The translations under genes and the position numbers were made by a program. Below are positions 36,832-48,576 of a stretch of 64,000 nt of DNA, one piece after another. Origin of the DNA: Cristatella mucedo (taxonomy: Eukaryota > Bryozoa > Phylactolaemata > Cristatellidae); NCBI GenBank assembly GCA_009760855.2, contig WPIO01000007.1:8321001-8385000 (forward strand), read 5' to 3'. The notes beneath the pieces are model-generated. The model saw only the letters and a list, made by a program, of their open reading frames with translations. It had not been told where the DNA came from and ran no database searches. Each line of letters opens with the position of its first letter. Positions within the stretch are counted from its first letter, which is position 1.

Positions 36832-38012
36832 TATACGGTCTTGTGGCCTGCATGGCCTGCATTAGTTCGTCGTCAGCCGTGCATTCTTTCAATGGAGTAG
36901 GCTCAAATGAAACCTAAACTATCATGTGGTTTGGAACATGTATCTTTTCTGTGTATTAGTGCACACGATATAGACGACCGAATCTTATTACATTCCTCTT
37001 AGATTGTTAAATGACTTTGATAATGAAAAGATATGGGAGGTTAGAAAAGAGAGTTCTTTTGTTGTATAAATGGCCAGGAACTCTGCCGTATCGAATTGTG
37101 CTTCAGAGTGATCTACGAGAGCAAAGAGCAGGGCAGGTCCGTTGTTCAAAACGACTTCCAGCTTAGCTAACACCTGTGTGCTTGCAGTACTGTAAATTCA
37201 CATATAGTTGTATGTATATTTCATATAAATTCACATATAGTTACATATGTAGTTCACATATACTTATAGTATATACACATTTACAATATATATATAGTGG
37301 TGGACATTGGGGCAGGGGGGCATTAGCCCCCCCCCCATAGCAGGGCGGTGTCATGAGCTGCACCCTATTCCTAGGTTCCCCACCGCCACCAACAGCGAAA
37401 TTATATCTTAATTCAACTCGATTAGCAACCGCCGAGATTATGTCGAATGAAATCACTTGCAGGTCTTACCCCTACATACAATTTTGCAGGTCTCACCCCA
37501 GTAGATGAAAAATCCCCGCTTTGCTACAGTCTATAAATTGCTAGGGTAGCACCTGCGACCCCGGCAGGGCACTGCTGGCTAATGTATATATGTACATTTA
37601 GTATTATATGTGTGTGTGTGTGTGTGTATTTATGTATTTTTTCTTTCTTTTAGTACCTGAAAATGTTGACTGAGTATTTGTTTTGCATATTTTAAACTGA
37701 TTTTCAGTAATTCTGTCATTGTGGTCTTCTTATCAATGGCTGTTTTGTACTAACTGTTGTGACATCTCACTTCTATTGACCATGTATGCTGCCTTGTGAT
37801 ATAGGTATTACAAGTGGCATATAGGGTAGCCGGTTTGCATTGCTTAGCTGCCTTATAAGTTTCAGTAAAGGCTGAAATTTCGTGCATTTAAAATTCTGTT
37901 TATCCATGATTATAATTTGATTTAATTGCTAAGTTGTAAATTAAATTGTAATTGCTTGGCATGCCAGTTTTTGCAAATATGTCCGTTTTGCTCACAATGA
38001 TTGGTCTTGCAG
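36832..38012. other. Intron DNA without a recognised gene
   Basis: It contains a short TG run (37,608-37,628), repeated CACATATAGT-like units at 37,195-37,270 and a C-run at 37,329-37,340. Nothing else is recognised. Confidence 0.5.
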
Positions 38013-38165
38013 TGTAAGGCTGCCATTGGCAAGCCACATGCTGGCTTGGATTATTTTTTAACTCGATGTGAGTCTGTCTCTCGTGTGGCATGCCTACCAT
38101 CGATTGATTTGCTAATTCCAGGCATAGAAGTGATCCCGATTGTATCAGAGCTTTGTAAAATCAAG
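38013..38165 (+). CDS. PARP14-like gene, exon leading into the macrodomain
   Basis: Acceptor GGTCTTGCAG, phase 0; 51 codons; donor AAG|GTAAGC, phase 0. The end of the peptide (IEVIPIVSELCKIK) has the pattern of the first two strands of a macrodomain, and joining it in phase 0 to the next exon (AGILVNSVDQNLDL) gives the usual step from I-x-V-x-x-G-D-I-x-x-x-x-x-D to (V/L)-V-N-(A/S). The start (CKAAIGKPHAGLDYFLTRC) may be a linker. A LINE A copy starts about 27 bases past the donor, leaving the splice site intact. Confidence 0.7.
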
Positions 38166-38191
38166 GTAAGCAGGTTTTGTCAAGATGTAAC

Positions 38192-38795
38192 CCTGCTTAT
38201 CTGTCGTGAGAATTGCAGTTGCCACATCACACCACTTCTCGCCGACTTGCACTGGCTACCAGTCAAGCAACGGATCGACTTCAAGGTTTTGTCACTCACT
38301 TTTAGGTCACTTCATTATTTGGCTCCAGCCTACCTATCAGATCTACTCCACCACCAGGCCAAGTATCATACCACCTGCTTTTCGGAATCAAACAGTTTAC
38401 CAATACCTCGTACAAACCTCAAATCCTTTGGAGACCGTGCATTTAGTTTGTATACTCCCAAAGCCTGGAACTCACTCCCGACTTGTGTCACAACATCCCC
38501 TGACTTGACCAGATTTAAAAAGAACTTAAAACGCACATATTTAGGACAGCATTTGATGGGTCCCCGTGATTCGTTCCTTATGTGCTTATGCGTGCTGACA
38601 CTGTGCATGCTGTCACTAACCACACTTGTATGCTGACCCTGTGTATGTCACCCCTAACCAGGCTATTCACCTTGTTTATCAAGCATGATATTACTAACTA
38701 TTCAATTGCGTTTCCCTTTGCAGCAAATGTAAAGTGCCTAGAAAGAGATTGAGTTCTCCGAGGGCACTTTATCAAGTGCATTATTCTTATTATCT
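38192..38795 (+). mobile_element. LINE A 3' copy in the intron
   Basis: The plus strand gives HITPLLADLHWLPVKQRIDF, YLSDLLHHQAK, FGDRAFSLYTPKAWNSLPTC, then the 3' UTR and the tail AAAGTGCCTAGAAAGAGATTGAGTTCTCCGAGGGCACTTTATCAAG with ATTATT. Confidence 0.9.
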
Positions 38796-39174
38796 TCGTA
38801 TTGTTAGAGAAAATGACACAATTTTTCAACATGACTAATTCATTGTCTTGAGTGAAAGCACGTAATTTGGGGTAAATCCTATGTAGCCAATTTTAAACCC
38901 AAGTGGCAGCATCTTATTGTGAACTGTCTGTGGGAATATGCTGACATTCCGCATTTGAAGCAGTGGCCTATCTGCATCGCTTGCTGATATTGTAGTAATT
39001 TGGATGGCTGCCGATCTAAGGTAGAGTCACAGTCGAACAAGCTTAGGCTTGGTGATAGGTTAAACTGACAGCTACCACGAGAAATTTAAAACTTGTGACT
39101 AACTTGCCAGATTTCATGTATTTGAGAGAATGAAATTTAAAGGCATTTGCTGTTATTTTTCCTTTCTGGTGCTG

Positions 39175-39275
39175 CAACCAACCATAGCAAGACTAACCTA
39201 GTAGTTATGAGCAAACCTAGTGTCACTGAGAAACTTGAAAGCCTTGCCCTCAAAATTGGTTTGGTTGAAACATCA
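39175..39275 (+). mobile_element. Short LINE A internal fragment
   Basis: KTNLVVMSKPSVTEKLESLA and the LKIG that follows match the family A segment after the FADD box (compare KTNLLVMGKPSVIQRLERLT at 46.1 kb). Confidence 0.75.
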
Positions 39276-39894
39276 CATGTAGTACCTGTAAGGAAGATTG
39301 GTGTCAGGTTTTTATCACTGGTCAGCTTATGTGCTTTTGAAGTCCTTAGTCAGCGAGAGACTTCTCTTAGATTTCTGTAAAGTATATTTATAAGAATATT
39401 ATCATTTGAGTTTTCTGCCTTTGCCTCTAAATTAGATCATACTGTTAGCTCCTCTGCAGATCTTTTCCTTACTGTGTAAGCAAGTAAATGTTTCTTTGCT
39501 GATAGACCGGCTATGGTAATTATGGCAGGTTATATTTGATAGTACAATGCTATTGATAGCATTATCGGTGACAAAATATTTTGAAAGGTTCCTGTAAGCT
39601 GATTGAGGAATTAAGCTGAATTAGATTTTTGCGCATTATGGGAAGTTTCCTGAACCGAGCCAGCATCTTGAATTTCACTCTTTAATTATCGTGCCATCTT
39701 GAACAAACACATTATTGTTATGCCTGTTAGGCCCAATTACCCTTTGTGTCGGCTATAATAATTTTAAACGTATAATTATGTAGTGCCCTTAGAAAACTAA
39801 ATGCAAACCAGCACAATTGACTGGTGATACAATCAATGCAAAGCCTTATTAGGAAGGATTTCAGGTATGTATTTTGGAGAAAAAGAATAAAGAG

Positions 39895-42335
39895 ACGTGC
39901 AACTGAGACAGAAGTTATTGAACCTTTGTACTATGGCGGTCCGCTCATTTCTTGACTGTCTGGAGAATTTTGGTTTGGTCCAACACGTTAATCATGCCAC
40001 CCACGACGGTGGCCATATTCTAAATCTCGTGATCACAAAGGATGTCTTCCCCACTGACCTTGTGGTGTGCCAGCCCTCCCGGATCGTTGTTCGGTCTTGT
40101 TTACTGTTTCTGCTCCCTTGAATGTACAGTGTAATGTCGAACTTGTCCAGGAAAGTAACTTTAAAAGCATTGACATAGACACATTTTTGAAATCTGTTTT
40201 TGATACATTTCTTCTTGATCTGCGCCTAGACTCGACCGACAGCCTCGAAACCCTCATTGATGCAGTGAACATGATACTTAAGAGTGCTCTTGACAAGCAT
40301 GCTCCCGTTCATTCTATCCATGTACAGAGTCATGGAGATTCCTTTTAATTTACAAAAAAACTTCAAAAGATGTGCCATGTTAAGAGCAGGCTTGAACGTC
40401 GTTTGAAGAAATCGGGGTCTGATGCAGATCTAGTCAATTTCAAAGACTTTGAGTTTACACCCGAAACTGAAAACAGCCAGGGCTTCTTTCTTTACTCGAA
40501 AACTGAATTCCTGTGAGTCCGACCCAAAACAGATTTGTAAGACAGTAAACAATTTACTAGCCAATTCTTAGAGGTCTGACTCCCCAGATATTAATGGCTC
40601 AGCCGAAAAGTTTTCAGCCTTCTTTACTGAAAGAATTGTGCACATTCGTGCCTCCATAAAACCCCCTCCGAGTAAAGCAATTGTGGAATCACAACCTGTG
40701 ACTTTTCTTAAAAGCTTTTCCATGGTTTCTGCATGCAACGTGGCTGCCTTTATAAGGTCTAGTAAAAAGAGCTCACCTCTGAAGACCTCACCTACAGCAT
40801 CATCTCTGTGGTCTTCACTGGCAGACCAACTTAGCCCTGCCGTAGCCGAGATTTTTATGCTTCTTTGGAAAAGGGGTCATACCCAAGTCCTTCAATTCGG
40901 CAATCATTAGACCGATACTTAAAAAGCCCGGATCAGATACAGAGGTCCTTGCAAACTGTCGCACAGTTTCCCGTCTTCCTTTTTTTGTCAAAGATTCTTA
41001 AAACAATTGTAACTAAGAAACTGGTTGCACATATTGAAAAGAAAGAAATGTCAGAATCATTTTTCAATCAGGGTTCAAGAGGAAGCACTTTACTGAAACT
41101 GCTCTCCTCTGTGTTAACAATGACATTCTATACGGCAGCAATGACAGAAATGTCACTGCCCTAGCTCTGCTAGATCTATCAGCTGCCTTCGACACCACTA
41201 ATCACGATGTCCTACTTGAACGATTGAGAACAACGATCGGTCCGGCAGACGAGGCACTGGCGTGGTTTAAATCATACTTGTCTGATCATGTTCAATCCGT
41301 GTCGTGTCAGGTCTCACACATGAGACGGGTCACCTGTGGAGTCCCTCAAAGGTCCTTCCTCGGTCCCTTGCTGTTCTTCATTTATACTCAACCTCAGGGT
41401 AAAGTGATTAAGGCCCATGGAATAGGATATCACTTTTATGCTGACGATACTCCACTGTATTGTCATTCAAACCGTCGGAATCTGCTGCAGCAACTGATAA
41501 ACTGAATTCTTGTCTTACCGACCTTCAATCATGGATTTCGGAAAACTTCTTGAAACTAAATGACGATACAACCGAGTTGCTGCTCATAGGACACCCTAAG
41601 CATGTGGTTGGATTAAAGGGAGCTGTCTTCCACAGTGGCTTGCAAAAAATTTAACTAGCTCATTAGTTCTGTCTCGGCTTGATTATTTTAATTCTCTTTT
41701 GGCTGGGCTACCAAAAAACGCAACTAGGCCACTGCAGCTGGCTATGAATATGGCTGCAAGGCTAGTTTTCAAGTCCCAGAGGTTTGACCACCGGTTTTCT
41801 TTGCTAAAAGAGCTAGGATGGCTGCCTGTTGATCGACGGATACAGAGCAAAGTTCTTACGCTGACCCACAAGGCCTGCCACGGCTTGGCTTCTCCATACC
41901 TAGCTGAACTGCTGCACCAATTTTAGCCTCTTCGTGCCCTCAGGTCCTGTATGGACAATACATTAGCTGTTTCATTACACTTCTTAAAGAACGTTGGCAT
42001 CAGAAGCTTTAGCTCTGCAGGTCCTAGACTGTGGAACTCGGCTCGACAATTCTTATGCAACGACAACTACTCTCCTGCTGCCGACTAAGGCTAATTTTTT
42101 TCAGTGGTCCTGAGCTGCTACTTCCATGGTACTCACTGCCTCAACTAGTCTTCTGATTGCTGTACTTCCACTTTCTCTTCGTTGCGTGAAATGATGTCTG
42201 TTGGCTACTAAATGCATACCGAAAGCATCCTAGGCTGTGAGCGCACTATACAAAACTCTCATGCATTACACCCACATAATCTTTAAGGCTTTGTGGAGTA
42301 ACAGACAGAGATAAATACATACTTACAGTTGCACC
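39895..42335 (+). mobile_element. LINE B, longest copy (endonuclease end, RT and C-terminus), degenerate
   Basis: Plus-strand frames run in order. FLDCLENFGLVQHVNHATHD and GHILNLVIT (39,897-40,050) are the end of an APE-type endonuclease domain. The linker (40,067-40,900) follows, then the RT palm with LLDLSAAFDTTNHD (about 41,170). Next come CGVPQRSFLGPLLFFIYTQP (41,340) and YHFYADDTPLY (41,430). After them are LPKNATRPLQLAMNMAARLV (41,700), YLAELLHQF and the 3' end TTTGTGGAGTAACAGACAGAGATAAAT (about 42,290-42,320). Frameshifts and a deletion near 41,640 inactivate it. By endonuclease type and RT it is in the L2/CR1 superfamily. It ends about 70 bases before the macrodomain exon at 42,401. 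Confidence 0.85.
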
Positions 42336-42400
42336 GTTCACGGCAATATGTGATGTTTGCGGTGATACCTGTTTAAAGATTGCTTCTGTTTTTGTTATAG

Positions 42401-42628
42401 GCTGGAATTCTGGTTAATTCCGTTGACCAGAACTTGGATCTGAATCTTGGCACAATCGCACAGTCATTTGCCAGGGGGGCTGACTCTTCACTGCAGCAGT
42501 CGCTTTATAAAAAATACCCTCATGGAATCAAACTTTATGAGTATGTGGTCACTGGTCCCCATGGTCTCCAATGTGCAGCCATCATTCACGTGGCCTGTGG
42601 TTTCTACTTCGGGAAATATTCCGAGAAC
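42401..42628 (+). CDS. Macrodomain exon, N-terminal half
   Basis: Acceptor TTTTTGTTATAG, phase 0; 76 codons; donor AAC|GTAAGT, phase 0. The peptide aligns by eye with macrodomains. AGILVNS is the strand before the ADP-ribose adenine/ribose loop, NLDLNLGTIAQSFARGADSSLQQ is the glycine loop and helix, and AAIIHVACGFY stands for the usual Y-V-I-H-x-V-G-P. Compared with catalytic macrodomains, the Asn of V-N-A-A-N is Asp (VNSVD) and the GGG run is a single Gly (LNLGT). It therefore probably does not hydrolyse ADP-ribose; binding may be retained, as in several PARP14 macrodomains. The second half of the fold is in the exon at 48,361. Confidence 0.8.
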
Positions 42629-42909
42629 GTAAGTTGCTTGCTACCAGCTTAACAAGTGTGAGTGTTTTCAATGTGAAAGCCACTTTTGTACAGTGATCTT
42701 CATTTGAAAAATGTCATGCAATTAAGTGATCTCACTGTTTAATAACTTGTGTTAGCCGTGTGAAGTCCCGCATGATTGTTTTTAACTTGGAAATTTGTAA
42801 TCTTTCCAGAAGGACACAGTATTGTAAAACAGTTTTGCTTAGTTTTCATGCTCACTATTAGTTACTGCCACAATGTATTGCTGGGTTTACTGCTGTACTA
42901 GGAAAGTTC

Positions 42910-43285
42910 ACCAAGTCCTTTTCGAGCACCTCTCATCTCGCCTGGGCATCACAGACTGCAATGGTCCAAGTCCTATCTCAGTGAGAAAGTCCACTGTATT
43001 GATGTGAATGGGAAACGATCATCCGAGGAACTACTGAAGTATTGGGTATCTCAGGACTCTGTGCTTGGTCCTGTTCTTTTCACGGTTTATGCACTCCCTC
43101 TTGCCGATGTGATTGCCAGTCATAGCCTAGGCTTTCACTTATACGCAGATGACACTAAGTTGTACCTTTGCTTTGAACCCTCCCAGCCCTTCAGTATATC
43201 GAATTATCTCTCAACAAAGATTGAGTTCTCCGAGGGCATGATAACAAATGTAGGATTATGGTATTATTATAATTATTTTTATAAG
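42910..43285 (+). mobile_element. LINE A RT fragment joined directly to the 3' tail (internal deletion)
   Basis: The plus strand gives GKRSSEELLKYWVSQDSVLG and FHLYADDTKLYLCFEPSQPF (RT), and then jumps to AAAGATTGAGTTCTCCGAGGGCATGATAACAAATG with a TATTATTATAATTAT tail. The whole C-terminal part (about 1 kb) is missing. Confidence 0.8.
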
Positions 43286-43554
43286 CTGGAATGCTGGCTA
43301 AATGCAGTCGATGTTTCTATGGGCAGGCAGTACAGTCGCAGCACCTAGACTACATGCCACTGCTAGTGAGGCAGACTATCGACCAATACAATTGCTGTCA
43401 CAGTCTGTTGTGCTAGCAAATACAACTGAACTTCACATTGGAAGCTTGAAAAGGCCTTGCTTTACTAAGTGACTCGGCGATCAAAACTAAAATGGTAATA
43501 GTGGGATCGAGTGCTCTTACTTTGATCATCATCTGTGACTACTTCTAGATGTTA

Positions 43555-43717
43555 GTATAAATATATAATTCATTTGTATGGTACCGTAAGAGAACTTAAT
43601 CTATATTCAGGCGCTTCATATAGGCCTTGGGGCTCGAGCCCACGACCTCAGTCATCAAATAAATTAATTTTCACCTTAATCGAGGTGAGCACGTTAACCA
43701 ATGGGCTAAGCCAGGGC
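43555..43717 (-). mobile_element. SINE1 copy with an internal insertion
   Basis: Minus strand: GCCCTGGCTTAGCCCATTGGTTAACGTGCTC, GTGGGCTCGAGCCCC, the tail with CTGAATATAGATTAAGTTCTC, ending ATGAATTATATATTTATAC. About 25 AT-rich bases are inserted between the two boxes. Confidence 0.75.
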
Positions 43718-43854
43718 TACGTTTTGGAAACTTTGTTTTATGGATCGATTTCACTCCATATTTTTCCTTATTTCTTGTTCTGGGATATCCATTTGGCGTG
43801 ACTAGTGCTTTACAAATATGGCTGCCTTTTCAGTTGCATATCTATTCATAACTA

Positions 43855-44208
<354 letters not shown>

Positions 44209-44864
44209 GTATATTCTCCCCGATGGTCTCAAGACTGGATGACCGTAATTCATTCGGTATTCAGTATTAGCAGTGCTTCTGAAAAATGCAATTAATCCTG
44301 TGGATTTACATTTAGAGTTGAATATGGCTTTGAGGTTAGTTAGAAAACCAAAAAGTTTAGGTGAACATCTCTTTCATTGAAGGAGCTTTGGTGGCACCGC
44401 ATCTTTTAGCAGTCACGAACTGAAGTTTGCAATTTTACGTAGAAATGCACCGCAGCCTACTGTTGATCGGCGATAAGATGCTTCTGTTGAATGAGTTTTA
44501 TACTGTGAAACTCACTTGTGCACTTCTTGAGCACCAAAGGTAGATGTTGTGTTGACTCTAGCACTTTTATTAAAAGGTTCAAATCATATGCTAGTATGAC
44601 AGCCTCACAGCTGTACTTTCAAAGTGGGAGATATTCGCAAGCTAATCATAAACATGGGAAGCTAGCTGATCATATTACCGTTTTGCATCGTTCAGAAAGA
44701 CTGACATTCAAGCCTCGATTTAATTTTTGAAATAGCACAGCATCCCACGAACGCTTACATTCAGCTGACTAGTCTAGTTAGAGAGTGAAGCAAACTCATG
44801 TCTACCGGTAGCTCTTTCGAAGACTTGATTAGAGACCATAACATTCTTGGTATCACTCTATACA

Positions 44865-44951
44865 TATAATTATATAACTCATTTATATAGCGCCCCAAGA
44901 GAACTTAATCTCTATTCAGGCGCTTCACATATGCCTCGGGGCTCGAGCCCA
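44865..44951 (-). mobile_element. SINE1, 5'-truncated
   Basis: Tail and body only: CATTTATATAGCGCCCCAAGAG, CTATTCAGGCGCTTCACATATGCCTCGGGGCTCGAGCCCA; it breaks off just after the B box. Confidence 0.8.
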
Positions 44952-45219
44952 CTCTATACCTGTAGAATTGTGAGTGTTTAACAGTTACTACTCAGAGATC
45001 ACTCTTACACCTTTGCTTTGACAGTACAAGTATTTGTAAACCTATTCATGTCATGTCAACAATTGTTTCTATAGGACATCTCTTTGGTGCTTAGTCAGAT
45101 CTAGTAATCTGCCTTATTATTTTGATGTAGTTGGCATGGACTAGGCGAGGCAATCTTTTTAAGTGCACCCATTTCCAATTAGCAAGCTTGTGAATGAATT
45201 GCCAATTAGTTGTAGTCAT

Positions 45220-46290
45220 TATAATAATAATAATAATTCACTTGATAAAGCGCCCTCAGAGAACTTAATCTCTCTCTAGGCGCTTTACATTTGCTGCAAA
45301 GTGAAATGCAATTGAATGGTAAATAAAATCATGCTTAAAAAACAAAATGAATAGTATGGTTAGGGGTGACATGCACAGGGTCAGCATGCAAATGTGGTTA
45401 GTGGCAGCATGCACAGTGTCAGCACGCATAAGCACATCAAGGACGAATCACAGGGACCCACTAAATGCTGTCCTAAATAGGTGTGTTTTTAGGTTCCTTT
45501 TAAATGTGGTCAGGTCGGGGGATGTTCTGACGCAGGTCGGCAGGGAGTTCCAGGCTGTGGGAGCGTACGAACTAAATGCACGGTCTCCAAAGGATTTAAG
45601 GTTTGTACGAGGTATTTCTAGACTGTTGGATTCCGAAAAGCGGGTGGTACGATGCTTGGCCTGATGGGGGAGTATATCTGAAAGATCGGCTGGAGCCATA
45701 GAATGAAGGGACCTACAAGTGAGCGACAAAACCTTGAAGTCAATCCGTTGCTTGACTGGTAGCCAGTGCAGGTCGGCGAGAAGTGGAGTAATGTGGCAAC
45801 GGGACGCTCACGACAGACAAGTCTAGCTGCCGAGTTTTGCACCAGCTGCAATCTTCTGATCGCACATGCTGGTAGGCCAGTAAGCAGTGAGTTACAGAAG
45901 TCGAGACGGGATGTCACGAATGCATGGACCAACTTAGATGTGGTATCTTTATCTAAACAAGCCCGAATTTTAGCAATATTATGAAGCTGAAAATAGGCAG
46001 ATTTGACTGTGGAGCTGATATGGTCGTCTAACGAGAGGTCGCTTTGGAATATGACACCTAGATTTCGAGCTGATTCAACTGGAGATATGCTGGCAGAACC
46101 AATTTTGAGAGTCAGCCTTTCCAATCTCTGAATCACACTGGGTTTGCCCATAACTAGTAAGTTAGTTTTATCATCGTTTAGTTTTAGAAAATTTGCTGCC
46201 ATCCATATGCGGATGTCATCAATGCAAGCAGCTAGTGAGTTTAGAGAATTTGAGGTGCTCGAAGGCTGGGAGGGATCAAAGCAAAGGTAC
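45220..46290 (-). mobile_element. LINE A, 5'-truncated, young copy
   Basis: (ATA)n tail at 45,222, then 3' UTR. Minus-strand frames 45,729-45,448 and 46,292-45,618 (224 codons) overlap and cover LYLCFDPSQPS to the ORF end, with one frameshift near 45,800 where ERRSCH becomes ERPVA. Among the family A copies here it is one of the least decayed. Confidence 0.9.
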
Positions 46291-47030
46291 ATTGACAGTT
46301 CTTACAATACAGGGCAGCATAGCTATAACATACGGATGGGTCCACAAGGTTGTGGCATTAGTGCTTGATAAGAGCAGTTGTTGTCATCTCGTTGGTGATC
46401 AGCGCCATAGCTGAACAGCACAGTTGACATTGAAACTCTAATTACTCATAATCACTTAGTCCAGCATGACCATTGTCATTTCAACCACTGCAGCATAGCA
46501 GCCGAACTGTGTCTGCTGTAATCGGCTGGCTGAGCAATATTAAGTGAGGCACACACCTAAGTATGAATCTTGGTCACTTTCAACACAAGGGTATCGCCAG
46601 GCTTTTGGCATGGGAGCTAAACCTCAAAGGGAATGGCATCTGGTCAAAGTTCTTTTTGATGTTCGCACTGAACAAGTTCTTTAGAACTGCTATAATTGTT
46701 ACTACCCATTTTGGAAGAGCCTGAAGCTTCTTCTCGAAGTTTTATCTCGAAGTTTATATTTATAAATGTGTATGGCAGCAGGTTGTGGAGACCGAGGAGG
46801 TTCGCCTCGAAGGTCGACCTCTTTAGACCAGTATAAAAATTATTCTATCTTTAGAAACTCTCAAATACCATCACCCTCTTTAGGAAACGATAATTTCTCT
46901 GAAAATTGACCCTGATCATGTATGTGCAAGGTGCATCACTCTAGCAGCCTCTTTAGCCCCATCTAGAAAGAAAGTTGTACATGTAGTTCCTCTCTGCAGA
47001 AGCACTTTACACGCTTCGAACCGAAGCCCA
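46291..47030. other. Intron DNA without a recognised feature
   Basis: No frame above background and no repeat I can name. Confidence 0.4.
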
Positions 47031-47230
47031 CCAGCCCGACATCTGCCGAGCACACTGTCTTGTCTCGGCGCTGCTTCTCATCTTTTCTCTGTTGCATGTG
47101 TTCTTTTGGCTACCGAGTGTACACTTAGAAGCTGTTTATTCTATCGGTGAGTGCTTTAGGAAAGCTTTCAAGTGTAACACCCACCCTGTTCTCATGGCTG
47201 TGTGGAGTCACGGGTAGAGGCAAGCACAGA
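47030..47230 (+). mobile_element. LINE B 3' end, old
   Basis: TTGCATGTGTTCTTTTGGCTACCGAGTGTACACTTAGAAGC and GTGTAACACCCACCCTGTTCTCATGGCTGTGTGGAGTCACGGGTAGAGG parallel the family B 3' end seen at 42.2-42.3 kb. Confidence 0.6.
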
Positions 47231-48360
47231 CTAACACAATAATACAAGTGCACTCATGGGTGCATGCTAACACATATTTGTCAACAGAACAGGTACTCAT
47301 GTTGCTGGTCAGCTGAACTCTCTGTGTACGTGCGCGAACGAGAAAAATGGCATGCCACCAAACCCTGCAAAGGGTATCAAAAGCGTATTGTGAGTGTATC
47401 CATATCACTTTGCGCTCAGGGGAAATTGAATCTTCATGTAGTAGCCGACTACATAAGTCGGCATGTAAGCCACAACTCAAGTCGAAACTCAAATCTACTT
47501 GTAATAAAGAAGCATTGCCAGCAAGAACATGCATTTCTAGAATGACACTTTGTTAAATGTAGTAAATGCCAATATTAAATGACAGTTAATTCTCTTGCTG
47601 GCTGCCCAAAAAATTGTTGCAGTCACTGCAGCACCATATGGACTGGATTGCCTAACTAATCCAAAAATGATTCAAGTATGAATTGGCCAAGCTGCTACTA
47701 CAGCTTCATCACTCGCTTCTTGTCAACTATTTAGTTCATTATGACCACGTTCTTGCAGTTTGTAACTGTCACAAGGGCCAGGCTCCCTCCTATCTGGCTA
47801 CTTTCATTCTGGACTACGGCTAACTTGTACAAAAATCTTTTTTCCTCGATTCTGCCCCACATTCTTGGGTTGCTTTATATTTTGAAATTACCGCTGGCAT
47901 CTGTCACTAAATGCCGTACTTAAATATTCATCCATTCATGGGTTGCCAAGGACCCTGCAGCTTTCTGCTATTGTTGAGTTTCCCCTACTTGCCTGGATGC
48001 ACTTAAGTCGTGCAGCAGATAGGCTCTCTCGTTGCCGACCACGTCAGTCACACTGCCAAACAGGAAAACTGTATTGCCAAGTTTCAATGTCGAATCGTTC
48101 TGTCTCGGTATTAGCAACGGTCGTAAAAATTGTTATTGTGCACCATATGTCTGCCTACCAAAGAGTGTGACATACAACCAACCGAGCTACATACAGCAAA
48201 CCTTAACCGAGGCTCTTTAGTGCAAGCTGTGGAGCTTCGTCCACCTTAGAATGAATTGGATTTTTCGCATTCTGTAATCAAGCAATCTTGACCGTGTCGG
48301 TAATTATGGCATACTGTTATTCAAGCTTGGGATGTACCTTGCATTTTCTCATAATTATAG

Positions 48361-48576
48361 AAGCTGCGTACTTTGATCATTAATTGTCTACGAGAAGCCG
48401 ACAAACAAAAAGTCTCGTCGATTGCATTTCCCGCAATTGGTTCTGGAAAACTGGAATTTCCTCCTCAGATCGTATTTGAGATTCTTCTGCAAGCAGTCAA
48501 TATCGCCTTTGCAGATAATCGACCCGAGTATTTGCAATCCGTTTTTTGCGTCGTGATTGATCAACAGCATTTTGAG
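48361..48576 (+). CDS. Macrodomain exon, C-terminal half
   Basis: Acceptor TCTCATAATTATAG, phase 0; 72 codons; donor GAG|GTGAAT, phase 0. The peptide LIINCLREADKQKVSSIAFP followed by AIGSGKLEFPP is the classic second half of a macrodomain: helix, strand S-I-A-F-P-A-I-G-(S/T)-G and the phosphate-binding loop, then F-P and a helix with a final strand (YLQSVFCVVIDQQ). It joins in frame to the exon at 42,401, giving one macrodomain across two or three exons. The S-x-x-F-P-A-I-G-x-G-x-x-x-x-P motif is well kept, unlike the first loop. ADP-ribose (or ADP-ribosylated protein) recognition is the family role. Confidence 0.85.
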
